A stretch of DNA of 64,000 nt from Lepidostoma basale (lineage: Eukaryota; Arthropoda; Insecta; Trichoptera; Lepidostomatidae), in assembly GCA_022606425.2 (NCBI GenBank), contig JAHDVF020000136.1, forward strand, positions 682,001 to 746,000, in the 5' to 3' direction. Under the pieces are notes generated by a model. It had not been told where the DNA came from. It saw nothing but the letters and a program-made list of their open reading frames with translations, and searched no databases. The position numbers and the translations under genes are program-made. This document shows positions 1 through 10,514 of the stretch, piece after piece. The stretch's first letter is position 1. Each line of letters starts with the position of its first letter.

Positions 1-540
1 TAATGTTTGTTATTTTGTATTAATTTAAGTTTAATTTGTTTATGTTTTGTTAAAATAAATAAGGCGATCGGTAGTCGCGTGAAAGCGCATAGCAATGAGA
101 TTTGCAGTAGCTCAATCGAGATTATTCTCGGAATTTATTTGCGGTTGCTCGCGCGTTTTTAACAGCCAATCATAGACGCCGTAGTAACACAGCAGCTGCG
201 ACTGAAATTCTCCGAAGCTAAAAAATACGTTAATAACCGTTATCGCTAGTTTTGCGGAGGCTATATAAGCGGGTCTTGTAAGGACTCGGCCCCTCACTCT
301 TCCTTCAAATTCACATACGCGTAGACACGCTGCGCGTAAAGAGGCTTGGCGCTCTTAACTACGTGAAAACCAGTATTTGAGGTACTGCACACTTCTCTTC
401 GCTTCTACCCTGCACCGATTGCCGCATATAATAAAACTTTGTTTTATTACACAATCATCATCACGCCGTATTCTCCGTTTTACCATCCACACCACATCGG
501 AGACGAGCAGCAGTCAGCGGCCAAAATAAATATTAATAGT
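1..540 (+). mobile_element. LTR-like promoter/poly(A) segment
   Basis: There is no long reading frame. A TATA box (CTATATAAGC, 261-270) lies in a GC-richer block and is followed about 165 bp later by an AATAAA signal (430-435). TATA and poly(A) signal at this distance fit the U3-R-U5 order of an LTR, so I read this as a possible solo or truncated LTR. A cellular promoter is the alternative. No matching second LTR, primer-binding site or gag/pol is visible, and the left end is cut by the window. Confidence 0.3.
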
Positions 541-811
541 ACGGGGGTAGCAATCTGTCCCGTACAGTGGCGATTTGGAAAAAAAACACTTTTGCCCTAT
601 TTTTTTCAACTTTCGAAATTTTAATAACCCCTACGTCATGCGATACACAGATATATAAAGTAGCTCTGTGAAAAATAAATCGGTACATTAGAACTTGAGA
701 TATCATGTCAACGGTAACGAAAAAAGACAGTTTTGGAAAAACGCGTTTATAGTTTGGAGTCGAGTTTCGCGCGATCTAAGACGTTTCACGATGTGTTATA
801 CTTACACTTTC
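541..811. other. No recognisable feature
   Basis: AT-rich sequence with short A and T runs. No coding potential, repeat match within the window or RNA gene was seen. Confidence 0.5.
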
Positions 812-1640
812 TCAACCAGGGATTCCAGCCTCATACAATTTTCGACCTTCCATGAAGTCGATTTCTAATGATTTCTTCTTCTTCCTCAGCCTATTCCCGT
901 CCACTCCTGGACAAAGGCCTCCTCCATTTGCTTCCATGTCATTCTGTCCTGTGCAGACTGCATCCAGGTTAGGTACTCCGACGTGTCTGTTTAGATCATC
1001 CTTCCACCGTAGTTGCGGTCGCCCTGCACTTCTCTTCGCCGTCCACGGTCTCCAAATCAGTAGTCTTCTTGTCCATTTTTCATCTGAGCTTCTGGATACG
1101 TGACCTGCCCATTGCCATTTTAGAGTCGCCACCCGGTGGATGATGTCAGTGACCTTTGTTTTTTTCTCTCACCGTATCGTTTCTGACTCTGTCTCTTAGG
1201 CTTATTCCTAACATGGCTCTTTCCATGGCTCTTTGGGTCACTCGCAGTTTCTCGGCACTTTTTTTGGACAATGTAACAGTTTCAAGACCATAAGTACCAA
1301 CTGGCAGAACGCAGGCTTCATAGATTTTTCGTTTCAGGTTGATCGGTATTTCCCGGTTTTTAAGGTTTCCGAAAGCTGCCCAGCTTAGTCCAATTCTTAT
1401 CTCTTATTAGGTTATCTCGGCCCAATCGAATATTGTGTTCCAGGTAGGTATATATATTATATTATTGGACAATCTCAGTTCTGTCCGCGTTGATTTCAAG
1501 CCTTTCCGTGCCCATCACTTTGGTCTTTGCCAGGTTCAGATTCAAACCTACATATTTGGATACATCGTTCAGTTCTTTCAGCATTTCAGCTAGTTCCTCC
1601 GGAGTGTTGTTCACGAGAACGATGTCGTCGGCAAAGCGTA
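812..1640 (-). pseudogene. Decayed non-LTR reverse transcriptase (RTE-like), 3' part
   Basis: Minus-strand translation in shifting frames gives an RT catalytic-box remnant (FADDIVLVNN near 1610-1635), then a C-terminal region with AGRPQLRWKDDLNRHVG and the WKQMEE/EWTG-type end seen in RTE-like elements. The 3' end runs into a GAAGAAGAA tail (about 870-885). Frames are broken by stops and shifts. A second copy of the same family, plus strand, lies at 46820-47160. Confidence 0.7.
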
Positions 1641-2094
1641 GATGGTTTAAATACTTCCCAGTAATTCTAATGATTATTCTAATGATTTTTGATCTTTACA
1701 AAAGAATTGTCATAATGTGGGATTTTCCCAGGTAATCAGAGTTTGCCTGCCGTCTATCGTTCATTCGTTCGGCCAGATTGATTTAGTCGGTGCGTAACAA
1801 AAATAGCTGTAACTTTGAAAATATTCAGAAATTCATAAAATCCTCTAAGGGTAATATTCTTAAAAATATGCAAAAAAGAAAAAAATATTTATTAAATTTT
1901 CTACACTAGAATACTATGATTTATTATGAACTCGTCAAGAATTAAAAATGGAGGTTAGGTATATATTCTTCTTCGATGGCCCTTACAGCCCATGCGCTTC
2001 AAGCGCTTCACGGAATGGCACCAGCCTATATAAGACAAGAACATGCACTTTCAAGTGATAATCGACGTCTGGAGGACCCAACGTGACACATGAA
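1641..2094. other. Mostly unassigned; short CR1-like scrap
   Basis: AT-rich unassigned sequence. About 1990-2035 (plus) reads like the ALHGMAPAYI segment of the CR1-like RT copies at 25080 and 27220, so a small degraded CR1 scrap lies next to the following LINE tail. Confidence 0.35.
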
Positions 2095-2900
2095 TAAGAT
2101 CAAATCAAATCAAATCAGTTTATTTCATCAAAAGATATTACAAAATTAATTTTTAAGGCATCTATTGAGAACAGGTAAAATAATATACCTATTGTGTATA
2201 GTATAGGTACTACCAGAAACGCATGAGAGATGGTTCGACATTAGGAAGACAGGATACTCTCCAGAATTAAGAGTATTTCCTTAAATTACCTTCTGAATGT
2301 ACTTTCGCTAATATGAAAGACGTCGATCCCCGAGGAGACCGTGTTCAGCAGATGAATTGGTCTTCCCACCGGTGTCACCAGAGGCCGGTTGGTTCTGGCG
2401 GTCGGTAGGTAAAACAATCTATGATGTCGCTGTCGGAGATATCTATCAGGGACAAAAAGCTGAACACCCTCCAGCACGGCCGAGTTCTCGAAATATTCCC
2501 TGAGTTACTAAAGAAATGAGTTATGAGATGCCCATCTCTTCGAAGCTGCAGAGAGTTGGCCCCAAGCATTCCCAAAAGAAATCCCGTGGGATAGAGCCAC
2601 GGATAGCTACCATACTCCCACATGTAGAGATACCTCAGAATTTTTTTCCGACTCCAGCATAACGGAATATCTTTCGAACCACTTTCGAATCTGCTCCGAA
2701 CCAATGCGTTGTATAGGACTCTGAGCACATGAGGATCCCTGAAAACTCTTCCTGTCCGGACGATGAAGCCCAACATCCTCAGTGCAGTGCCACAAATCCT
2801 CTCAATATGTGCACGAAAAGTCAGCCTACTCTCATAGATGAACCCGAGATCTTTCATCGTAGAAACATGTGCTAGTTGCTGGTTGTTCATTGTGTACCTA
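2095..2900 (-). mobile_element. Jockey-like LINE, 3' fragment of RT ORF
   Basis: Minus-strand reading gives the C-terminal end of a Jockey-type RT: LGFIYESRLTFRAHIERICG, then YGSYPWLYPTGFLLGMLG and a VTPVGR segment near the stop. It is 5'-truncated and frameshifted around 2480-2510. The 3' UTR ends in a TGATT-type microsatellite tail, seen as ATCAA repeats at 2098-2117. Related copies lie at 3447-3640, 26140-26720, 51620-51870 and 55000-55510. Confidence 0.8.
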
Positions 2901-3059
2901 TCTATGATACATAGTTCTCAATGCTCTAGTAAAAGACTTAGAGACATTAAATTGCATTTGATTACTTTGACTCCAGTTAACAATAATATTAATGTCCGAC
3001 TGGAGGCGAAGACAGTCGTCAGGATTGTTAATTTCTAGGAATCAATGACATCAACCATT

Positions 3060-3190
3060 GTTATCTATCACAGGCCATATACTTCTCTGAGCATCCTTCT
3101 GTCAAATGCTGCAATGGATCCTTCCATGTTCTTTGCAATTTCCCAGGTTTCAGATGCGTATGCCAGATGGTGCCAACATGCTTACCTGTT
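3060..3190 (-). pseudogene. RT C-terminal scrap
   Basis: The minus strand encodes a short YASETWEIAKNMEGSIAAF-type stretch followed by RRMLREVYG, typical of the C-terminal region of RTE-like reverse transcriptases. Only about 40 codons remain. Confidence 0.5.
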
Positions 3191-3309
3191 TATTGTTTCT
3201 TAAACAATGATGTAAAACTCCATATTAAATAACTAATAATAATGAAAACATCTGTTTCTTAAAAGTTATGGTAATGATGGCTTGCTAAGGCATTATCAAA
3301 TAGATAAAT

Positions 3310-3452
3310 TTAGAACGTTTTATAATACAATTATATACAATTTCCAAACTGGCTAGAAATAGTTCATTATTATGAAGAAGGAATTGGGTTGTATCCAGGC
3401 TTAAACCCAAGACCCCTGGATGAAGTGTTCTGCCCCCTAGGCCACTATGATT
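3310..3452 (-). mobile_element. tRNA-derived SINE (family 2), decayed
   Basis: On the minus strand a tRNA-like head carries a box A-like GGCCTAGGGGGC and a degenerate box B-like GGGTTTAAGCC, followed by a body reading CCAATTCCTTCTTCATAATAATGAAC. The same head and body recur at 45620-45789 and 45793-45916, which defines the family. It is not a functional tRNA: the arms do not close. Confidence 0.6.
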
Positions 3453-3716
3453 TATCAAATCAAATCAAATCAAATCAGTTTATTTCATCAACAGACATTA
3501 CAAAAATTATTTTTAAGGCATCTATTGAGAACAGGTAAAATAATATATTATGTATACTACCAGAAACGCATAAGAGATGGTATATTATTTTACCTACCAG
3601 AAACGCATAAGAGATGGTTCAACGTTAGGAAGAGACATTAGGACATTTGATAATGCCTCAGCACGACCAGACATGTCATTCCCATAAAATATAACAAAAC
3701 TTATAGAAAACAGACA
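3453..3716 (-). mobile_element. Jockey-like 3' UTR fragment plus family-B repeat
   Basis: 3457-3620 matches the 3' UTR and ATCAA-repeat tail of the Jockey-like family at 2095, with a short internal duplication (ACCAGAAACGCATAAGAGATGG twice, 3560-3620). 3640-3716 is a fragment of the dispersed family-B repeat (GACATGTCATTCCCATAAAA). Confidence 0.55.
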
Positions 3717-4430
3717 TAACTAACTAACTAACTAACCACCATGCTCTCTCTCCGAAGGGGTAGACAGAAAGAATGGACGGCCAGACTTTTCTTTCCTGAC
3801 ATATTTCTCTCGCTTCCTCAACATTCATACATCGTGTCATGCACGCGCGTCGATTTCTCTGACTCCTCACATGGCTGACATTCAATATTTAATGTATTTG
3901 ATCGCGCCACGTTCTCCTCGGTCTTCCTCTATTTCTGTTCCATTTACATCGTTAACATATTTTTTTTTTACCATTCTTTCTTTCCATATAGACGACCTTC
4001 GTGGCAGAGTGGTAAAAGCTCTGACTTCCATACCGAAGGTCCCGGGTTCGATTCCCGGCGATGGCAGTGTGATTGTCACACTGTCTTTGGTCTGGTGTAG
4101 AATTCTTGTGACAATAAAATGGCAATAGATTAGCTACCTATCACATGTCACAAGAATCAATATATCAGCTAAAAACAAATTGTATACAGTAATTGGGTTC
4201 AAGCGACCTGTTGTCTACAAAAAAAAAAAAAAAACATCTTAATGATTCTTTCATTATTTTGTTCATAGCACCATCATTTGCACCGCATTCACTTCTTATA
4301 TTTTCATTTGACACTATAAATCATACATACCACACATTCGTCTAAGAGGACTCATTTCTACTGCATTTATTCTACCTTCATCCTTCTTTTGCCAGACATT
4401 TCCATTCATATTAATTATTCTTCTTATAAT
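3717..4430 (-). mobile_element. RTE-type LINE 3' fragment, interrupted by SINE
   Basis: Begins with AACTAACTAACTAACC, the reverse complement of the GTTA-repeat tail that ends this family, then reads on the minus strand through the RT C-terminus (MERM, GRPRKTW-like and CMNVEE-like motifs in the family). The copy is split at about 3990/4235 by a SINE; family sequence resumes afterwards with the CATCTTAATGATTC segment. Many more copies of this family occur across the window in both orientations. Confidence 0.8.
3991..4234 (+). mobile_element. Full-length tRNA-derived SINE (family 1)
   Basis: The head has an intact pol III box A (TGGCAGAGTGG, 4002-4012) and box B (GGTTCGATTCC, 4045-4055), a body of about 160 bp and a 16-nt poly(A) tail (4219-4234). 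Acceptor and anticodon arms do not form a proper cloverleaf, so it is a SINE, not a tRNA gene. It sits inside an RTE fragment. A 5'-truncated relative lies at 56630-56760. Confidence 0.8.
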
Positions 4431-4434
4431 AGTG

Positions 4435-4690
4435 CCGTATCCGGTTCCCCCGACGTCAGTGAATGCTTTCTTGCCATGGTAATTTCCTGGGAAGTGTTAT
4501 TGGAATGATTTCCCTTTGCCTCCAGGGATTTTATGTATGGGTTACCTTCCTTTAGCTGGCGAAAATACACCATACGCCCTCTCCCTGTCTGCTATGACTC
4601 TGATCACATGGACTGATGCCAGGGACTCATGGGATCACGAGGACCACTCTAGAATGCCAGGGAGTCAGACTTACTGAAAGTATTGCTATT
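4435..4690 (-). repeat. Dispersed repeat shared with 28830-29035
   Basis: The reverse complement of this segment shares several blocks, in the same order, with 28830-29035 (for example CATAGCAGA...GAGAG and AGCTAA.GGAAGGTAA). No coding potential is clear. It is probably a decayed transposon fragment of unknown type. Confidence 0.5.
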
Positions 4691-4739
4691 GGTATGCATG
4701 ATGGTGTTTCACGGCATTTTATAGGTATGTTACTTACCT

Positions 4740-5223
4740 CGTATTAATTGCTTACCTTCTATCTATAAAACCAGGATTAAGGGAAAACAAACTGATGAAA
4801 ATAAAAGAATGTGTTTCAATATATAGATTCCATAAATGTATGGCTATAATTTATTTAGTAATTCCATCAATAATGTTATTTTATCATAAAGTTACAATAC
4901 TTAAATTGGCGTAGTGTACTAGTTTCTTCAGAGGTATTTGACTTGGATGATCTCCATCTCGTGTTAACGCAATTCGGCTCGGACTGCTGCAGAAGCTTTA
5001 TTCTTTACACGTATTCATTACAACTCTACATGTTCTAAAAACTCGGAACTTTATTTGATACACTTATGGATCAATAAAAAATATAAATAATTCAGATCAT
5101 TTTGAATAATTTTAGTTAATATCAAAGAGATTCTTTCTAATTTTATAATTGAGATTCATAAAAAAAAAATCATGTAAATATTGCATTTGTAAAACAACAC
5201 TGTATATTTCCCACTTTAATTTA
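4740..5223. other. AT-rich, unassigned
   Basis: No gene, RNA or convincing repeat match seen. Confidence 0.4.
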
Positions 5224-5471
5224 TTAACCCATTCATCGCCACATGTTTGTAGAAACAGCGCGCCAGTACGCCGTATTTTCTCCCAAACTATCGAAAAATA
5301 TCAATCATTTTTGGTTTGTTAATATTTTTAAATATTCATAGATGTCGCTGTGAGAAAATCAGAATTGATTTTGAAATACATCTTAGGAATATTGCGAAGC
5401 GCGCACAGCTGCGCTTGTGGCGATCGTCTACGTAGAGCGCACATGTGTGCTTACGGCGATCGTCGGGTTAA
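5224..5471. mobile_element. TTAA-flanked MITE-like element
   Basis: Starts TTAACCC (5224) and ends GGGTTAA (5471), with further imperfect terminal inverted similarity (ATCGCC near both ends). TTAA ends suggest a piggyBac-type MITE. Inside the right end, two 28-bp units sharing GCGCACA..TG.GC and CGATCGTC lie at 5401-5428 and 5437-5464 (period 36). Confidence 0.5.
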
Positions 5472-6224
5472 ATATCTTATTAAATACAATAAAAATATTA
5501 AAACTCGACAATGTCTCGTAAGTGACCTTCTATTAATATTGTATAAAGATATTTAATAAATTTAAGTGGAAAATACACAGTGTTGTTTTTAGAGTGGAAT
5601 TCCACAGTGTTAACGCTTTAACATTCAATAAAATGTAAATATTGTAAGCGCTTTAGATATAATTCGAGCTGTGGTCTCCTATGAGAGATAGAAAAAATTA
5701 AAATACATGTTTAAATAAAAATAAATAGTTATTAATTGTTTAAACCATAGTAGTGGTATCAAATAAAGATCTGTTTTGACGTGTTTGCACTGAGTCCAAG
5801 AAGGATATAATTTTGTTTAATCTAATTTTTAAGTACAAAAAAATAAGATTAAAAAATGTCAGGATGCCTACGCGACATTAAGAGAGCAGACGGGACCATA
5901 GCTACTACGGCGACATAAAAAGGTAAATGCAATTTCTTTAAGTAACTTAAATATTAAAAATATACATTTTTTTACAAAGACCAAATAAGTTTACAGAAAA
6001 ATCTGAATATAATTATTTATCTGGGGTTTTTGTACCATTGAAATGTGGATATATCGTAAAATGTTAAAAATATCATGGACAGGGAGTCACGAACAAGTAC
6101 TGCGGTGAACGAAGAAAGAAAAAGAAATTATCATGACTATAATGCGCAAGAAACTGGAGCACCTTGAACACGTTAAGAGAAATGATAAATACAAAGTACT
6201 GCAACTGATTATCCAAGGTGAATT
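5472..6224. other. AT-rich, fragments of hairpin repeats
   Basis: Contains a short piece resembling the edge of family C (GGAATTCCACAGTGTTAACGC, about 5595-5615). Otherwise unassigned AT-rich sequence. Confidence 0.35.
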
Positions 6225-6480
6225 TAACAGAAAATTAAGTTTTCATATGAAGCACTCACTTTGTGGTTAGACATTATAAACTTATAGATATAAAAAATTA
6301 AACACTTTGTATTTAACCACGGTTAGTTATTGGAATTCATTCAACTGAAGTAAATGAAGTTATAAGAACTGAGTTGTTATACTGCCCTAATAAAGCTTGG
6401 GTTCAAGCGAAAATAATTGGCATCAATACCAATACCATGGTTAAATAATACAAAGTGTTTTATTATTTTATATCTATAAG
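6225..6480 (+). repeat. Family-E hairpin repeat with decayed hammerhead-like core
   Basis: An inverted-pair repeat related to 58414-58606. The plus arm carries CTAATAA (6387-6393), a hairpin around GCTTGGGTTCAAGC, GAAAA and then TTGGCATCAA. Compared with the intact copy at 58528, G5 and G8 of the core are changed and the GAAAC is lost, so it should be inactive. Confidence 0.5.
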
Positions 6481-7615
6481 AAAATGAAGTGTCTGGAAAA
6501 GAAAATCCTGGCTAGAAAACCTCAGAGAATGGGTCAGTTTAGAGCTGCGGTATTCAAGGTGAAAGTGGCCATGATGTTTTCCAACCTCCGATGGGAAAGA
6601 AAAATGAAGAATAAGGTTCCTGTACGATTCAGAAAGTCCAATAATGTAACAAATTGATATGCAATAGTACAAATGAAAAAAAAACATTGCAATAAAATTG
6701 AAAATGATTCAATATTTTTATAAATTAAATGATATATATAGAGAAATGTTTAAGTATTATTTATAAAATAATACTATCATGAAAATCACACATGAAAAAT
6801 AATATTAAAAATATATATATTATATATTTTACTATATCTTAGGTTAAATATAAAATTACATTAATCAGAAGATTAATTAAAATTTTATTATAAACCAATT
6901 AGAAAAAAAACCTGGATAATTCTGCTAAGAACGCCTAATCTATATAATATTCCAGAAGTCTCTGTAAACTTATTGTTCAATACCATGTTATTTTATATAT
7001 AAAACAATCAGTAATATAAAAGCGTAATTAGAACCCGTCCATACTAAGTCAAAACCCCATACAAGTAATATTGTACATAATGTTACGTTTTTTTCAAGCT
7101 GACTTGAATTTTCCTTAATACGAAAGGGTTCATAACATGTTCAGTTCTTTACATAGAAAAAAAAACTTATAATATCTAAGTGAACTTTTATGTAACTCAA
7201 ATTGCAAAACTTAAACAGGGTTATTTAGTTTTAAAATGTACAAAAATATAGTACTGATAAGTGAAAATAACAATTATTTATGGTTTTGAATGAAATATTA
7301 ATTTGAACATACAATGTATAACTCCATCCGTTGCCTACATTTTTAATTAATGAATTAATGAATTCTAAACGGAACTATTACAATACACTCATCTCTCAAG
7401 CATTGAAACTTCAAAATAACATTACATTCAATACCAGAATGGTTTTTTTTTTTTATCATTTGGCGTTTAAATCAAAAAACGATTTCTATGCTTCATTATA
7501 ACAAAAGATACAGTCAATATTATTTATATACAATTTAAAGAAAACAATGATATTCATGCTAGTTCAGAAATTAAGAAACCAAAATCTTGAAGACTGTGTG
7601 ACATTTTTTTTAAAT
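6481..7615. other. AT-rich, unassigned
   Basis: No gene or defined repeat recognised. Only short low-complexity A/T tracts. Confidence 0.4.
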
Positions 7616-8000
7616 AAATTAAACATTTCTTTCATGTTAACACTACGAAAGGTTTTAGCTCCAAGCGAAACTTCATCAGGGTAACAAAACAGTTTGTTTG
7701 GTTACCCTGATGAAGGTTGAAAAAAACAAAAGAAAAGGCTATTAAAACAAAATATTTAACAATTTTTTTAATGATACTATTTAGACTGTTTTTTTTTTTG
7801 CATTTAAATTTATTTATTTCGAAATGTTTCGAAGGTTTTACACCTTCAACATCAGGAGAACAATATGTTTACATCGTTCTTCAAAACACTTTGAGAAAAT
7901 TCAAAGTGAATAAAAAGTGTTTTAATCCATACTATGGATATTCCAAAACTTTAAGTTTATCAAAAATCAAAATACTGACGTGTTTCATTTTTCGAAAAGA
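7616..8000. repeat. Decayed family-E/C hairpin repeats
   Basis: 7650-7715 is a short inverted pair with CTGATGA in both directions (plus 7707-7713; minus just upstream). 7800-7990 is a family-C copy on the minus strand: GAAAC complement at 7826-7830, AAGGT hairpin, core complement at 7849-7855 reading CTGATGT. Neither keeps a complete hammerhead core. Confidence 0.45.
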
Positions 8001-8716
8001 TTGTATGTTATGAATAAATGAGAGTTTCTTTAGATATCAATGAAGAGATGAAAGCAGTGTAATAATTGAACTAATTGTAAGATATTCTACACTTAAGAGT
8101 TAGATAGCAAACGTTTCATGGTGAAATACATCTATTTGTTAGGTGGTTTGAAATAAATTAATAAAAATATCCTACGTGTTATTAGGTCAAAATAAATTAT
8201 TGTACTCTTTACACTCGACGTCTGTCTAATACCCGCTACAAGGACACCACGCGGCTGACAATTTGTACTCATTTTGTATTGAAAAAAGGTGATACGTATT
8301 AATGAATAAGACTTTAGAAAAAAACTAAAGAACAGGTATTTGAAAGCCTCTTGCTTCGGAATCATGCAAATTACCGAACACTACAGTTTAGATTGAAAAA
8401 TTTATTATTTTATTCCCCTCTAAAACTTTCTTTGTTAATTAATATTTTAAGTCAATTTTAAAAATATATATGATATATATTATTTTTTCGTTGGTTTTGT
8501 ATTAAAATTATGAAATATGAAAATTGTCAGGAGAGATATTTATTTTATCACACAAAATCATACGTTAATTGATTGTAAAACTTAATAAATAAATATAGAG
8601 AGTTATTGAAATGGCAAGCCTTTTGTGGCATATAATACATGATTTTAAAAAAGTACAAAAAATATTTATTTAAAATTGAATGAATCATTAAGATAAAAAA
8701 TATATAATAATTAAAT
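8001..8716. other. AT-rich, unassigned
   Basis: No supported feature. Confidence 0.4.
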
Positions 8717-8900
8717 AAAACGACACATTTTGTCTTTATTTGGACAGTGATCCGTTTCGCCGACCAGTCTGTCGATGCCAGCTAGCCTGACGAAACTAGT
8801 CGCTGTCGAAATAAAGACAAAAAATAAGTAGTTATAAAAAAAAATCGTTTTATTTGATTATTATTTTAAAATGAACTTCCATCGAGAGATTTCAGTGAAA
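8717..8900 (+). repeat. Family-A hairpin repeat
   Basis: The plus arm has CTGTCGA (8769-8775), a GCCAG..CTGAC hairpin, GAAAC (8792-8796) and TAGTC, then GCTG able to pair with the CAGT just before the core. The left arm is a truncated inverse copy. The flank AATGAACTTCCATC.AGAGATT recurs at 17670 and 23575. Position A6 of the hammerhead core is U here, so activity is doubtful. Confidence 0.5.
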
Positions 8901-9239
8901 TCATTAGATTATCTAAAAAATATATATTTTAAAAGCAGTTACAAAAATGTTTCTATAGTACAGCTAGAAAAATAAGTGCAAAAAATATATATTATAAAAA
9001 ATACTAAAAAAATAGGAACAAAATCTGTCTAAATCATCCAAGACAACACGGTCAACAAGACTCCCTAGCAACGTTCAATTGAAATGTACAAAACAAATAT
9101 AATTGTGGGGGAACCTAAAACGGAATGTGGAGCGGGCCCATTCCTCGAGGGCCAGCTGCAGAACTATTCCTTAAGTCTGTGCCAATTTGTACTGTCACTA
9201 GGTATACATACAATTAAATATTGTCATCATTTAAATTTA

Positions 9240-9870
9240 ATTTCATAACCTATAATCTCATTTTGATTAGTTCAAAGGTAGTCACTAAAAATACAACAAA
9301 ATACGAGTGTCGAACACCATTAGTTAAAAACAATCCATCAGATGATGCAGCCTCCTTGAAGACTTTCCTAAAGCCCAAGCTTCTATTCAGAAACACCAAG
9401 CTGCACGTTTATAACACCATCATCAAGCCAGTGGGGACATATGGATCTCAGTCATGTACAATGGACTCTTAAAGAATCTACTGGTTTGATAATAGGATCC
9501 TGGGACACCTGGTGTTGCAGCGAGAACTTGGAGGCATAGGAGCAACCAAGAGATCCATACAATGGACCCAGCAGCCCTTTATAACGAGCACCATGAGAGC
9601 CGGTCGCCTAGCATGGATGGCACAAGACCCTGTGGGCCAACTAGACCAACCGGAGTAAGATCTAATCAAAGGCCTAGACAGCGCCTAATGGATAATGTTC
9701 TGGCTGATCTGGCTAAGTTGGGTGAATCGGACTGCTGGTAGCAAAAGGTGCAAGGCCAAAGAGCTTGGAGGAAAATGATCAAGGAGGATAAAACTCTACA
9801 AGAGTTGTATGGCCATAGAAAGCAACTTAGTATCAGATATATCTGCTTCATCAATTGAAGTTTGTAACTA
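9240..9870 (+). pseudogene. Decayed non-LTR RT C-terminal region
   Basis: Plus-strand frames give KPKLLFRNTKLHVYNTIIKP, then HLVLQRELGGIGATKRS and a QRLMD..ADL segment, interrupted by stops. A related, more decayed copy is at 27740-28020. Confidence 0.6.
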
Positions 9871-10514
9871 AACGGGTTCGTCAACAATTAATGTCTATGT
9901 CACAACACGAAGTGAAGAAAACCGATTCTAAAAGTGGAAATCTTTGCTCAGATACTCAACGCATAAATAATACAATTCACAAAAAACACAAAATTTCATA
10001 CTGCGGGGTAAGATCCGAGTAAAGATTTCTTAAGACGTGAAAAGGGTTTAAGTTTCAAATATGTAAGAAATAACTTAGAAGATATTTACAACGTGAAACA
10101 CTCGGCAACAAGCCAGCCTTCAGTTCGCTCGACGCATGAATAATAAATGTTTAAAAATTTACAATAATCTCAATAAATAAATATTCACAGTCAGATACCT
10201 CCTCCGGGCGATTAGGTGGTCAGGAAGTACAACGGAAGAAGTTAATGGTTGATCGGGCACTACGCCCCGCCCCAGACACAAGAATACACACACAAAAGCA
10301 CGTCTTAAATTACAAATAAGATCACTTTAGTTCAATCGCTAGTGCATACTATGACACGGGGCGCCGGAAGCCGATGTTCACAAAATAAAACTAAAATTCA
10401 ATACATTAGCTTAAAAAATAAATTATAAATAAATATAACTTTAGAGTCACTGCTTTCACGGTGGAACACTGGAGCACACGGTGCACAGGTATCTGGCAAG
10501 TGTCACTAGCACCT
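9871..10514 (-). other. ptc: Probable ptc 3' UTR region
   Basis: Directly downstream of the ptc stop on the minus strand and free of recognisable transposon sequence. I could not identify a convincing poly(A) signal in it, so the transcript end is open. A TAGGTGGTC (10213-10221) differs by one base from the Ci/Gli site. Confidence 0.4.

Noticed and set aside
3991..4070. Possible tRNA gene with good A and B boxes
   Set aside because: Arms do not fold into a cloverleaf, and the body plus poly(A) show a SINE.
7717..8013. 98-codon plus-strand ORF
   Set aside because: Spans family-C/E hairpin repeats; its sequence is explained by those repeats.
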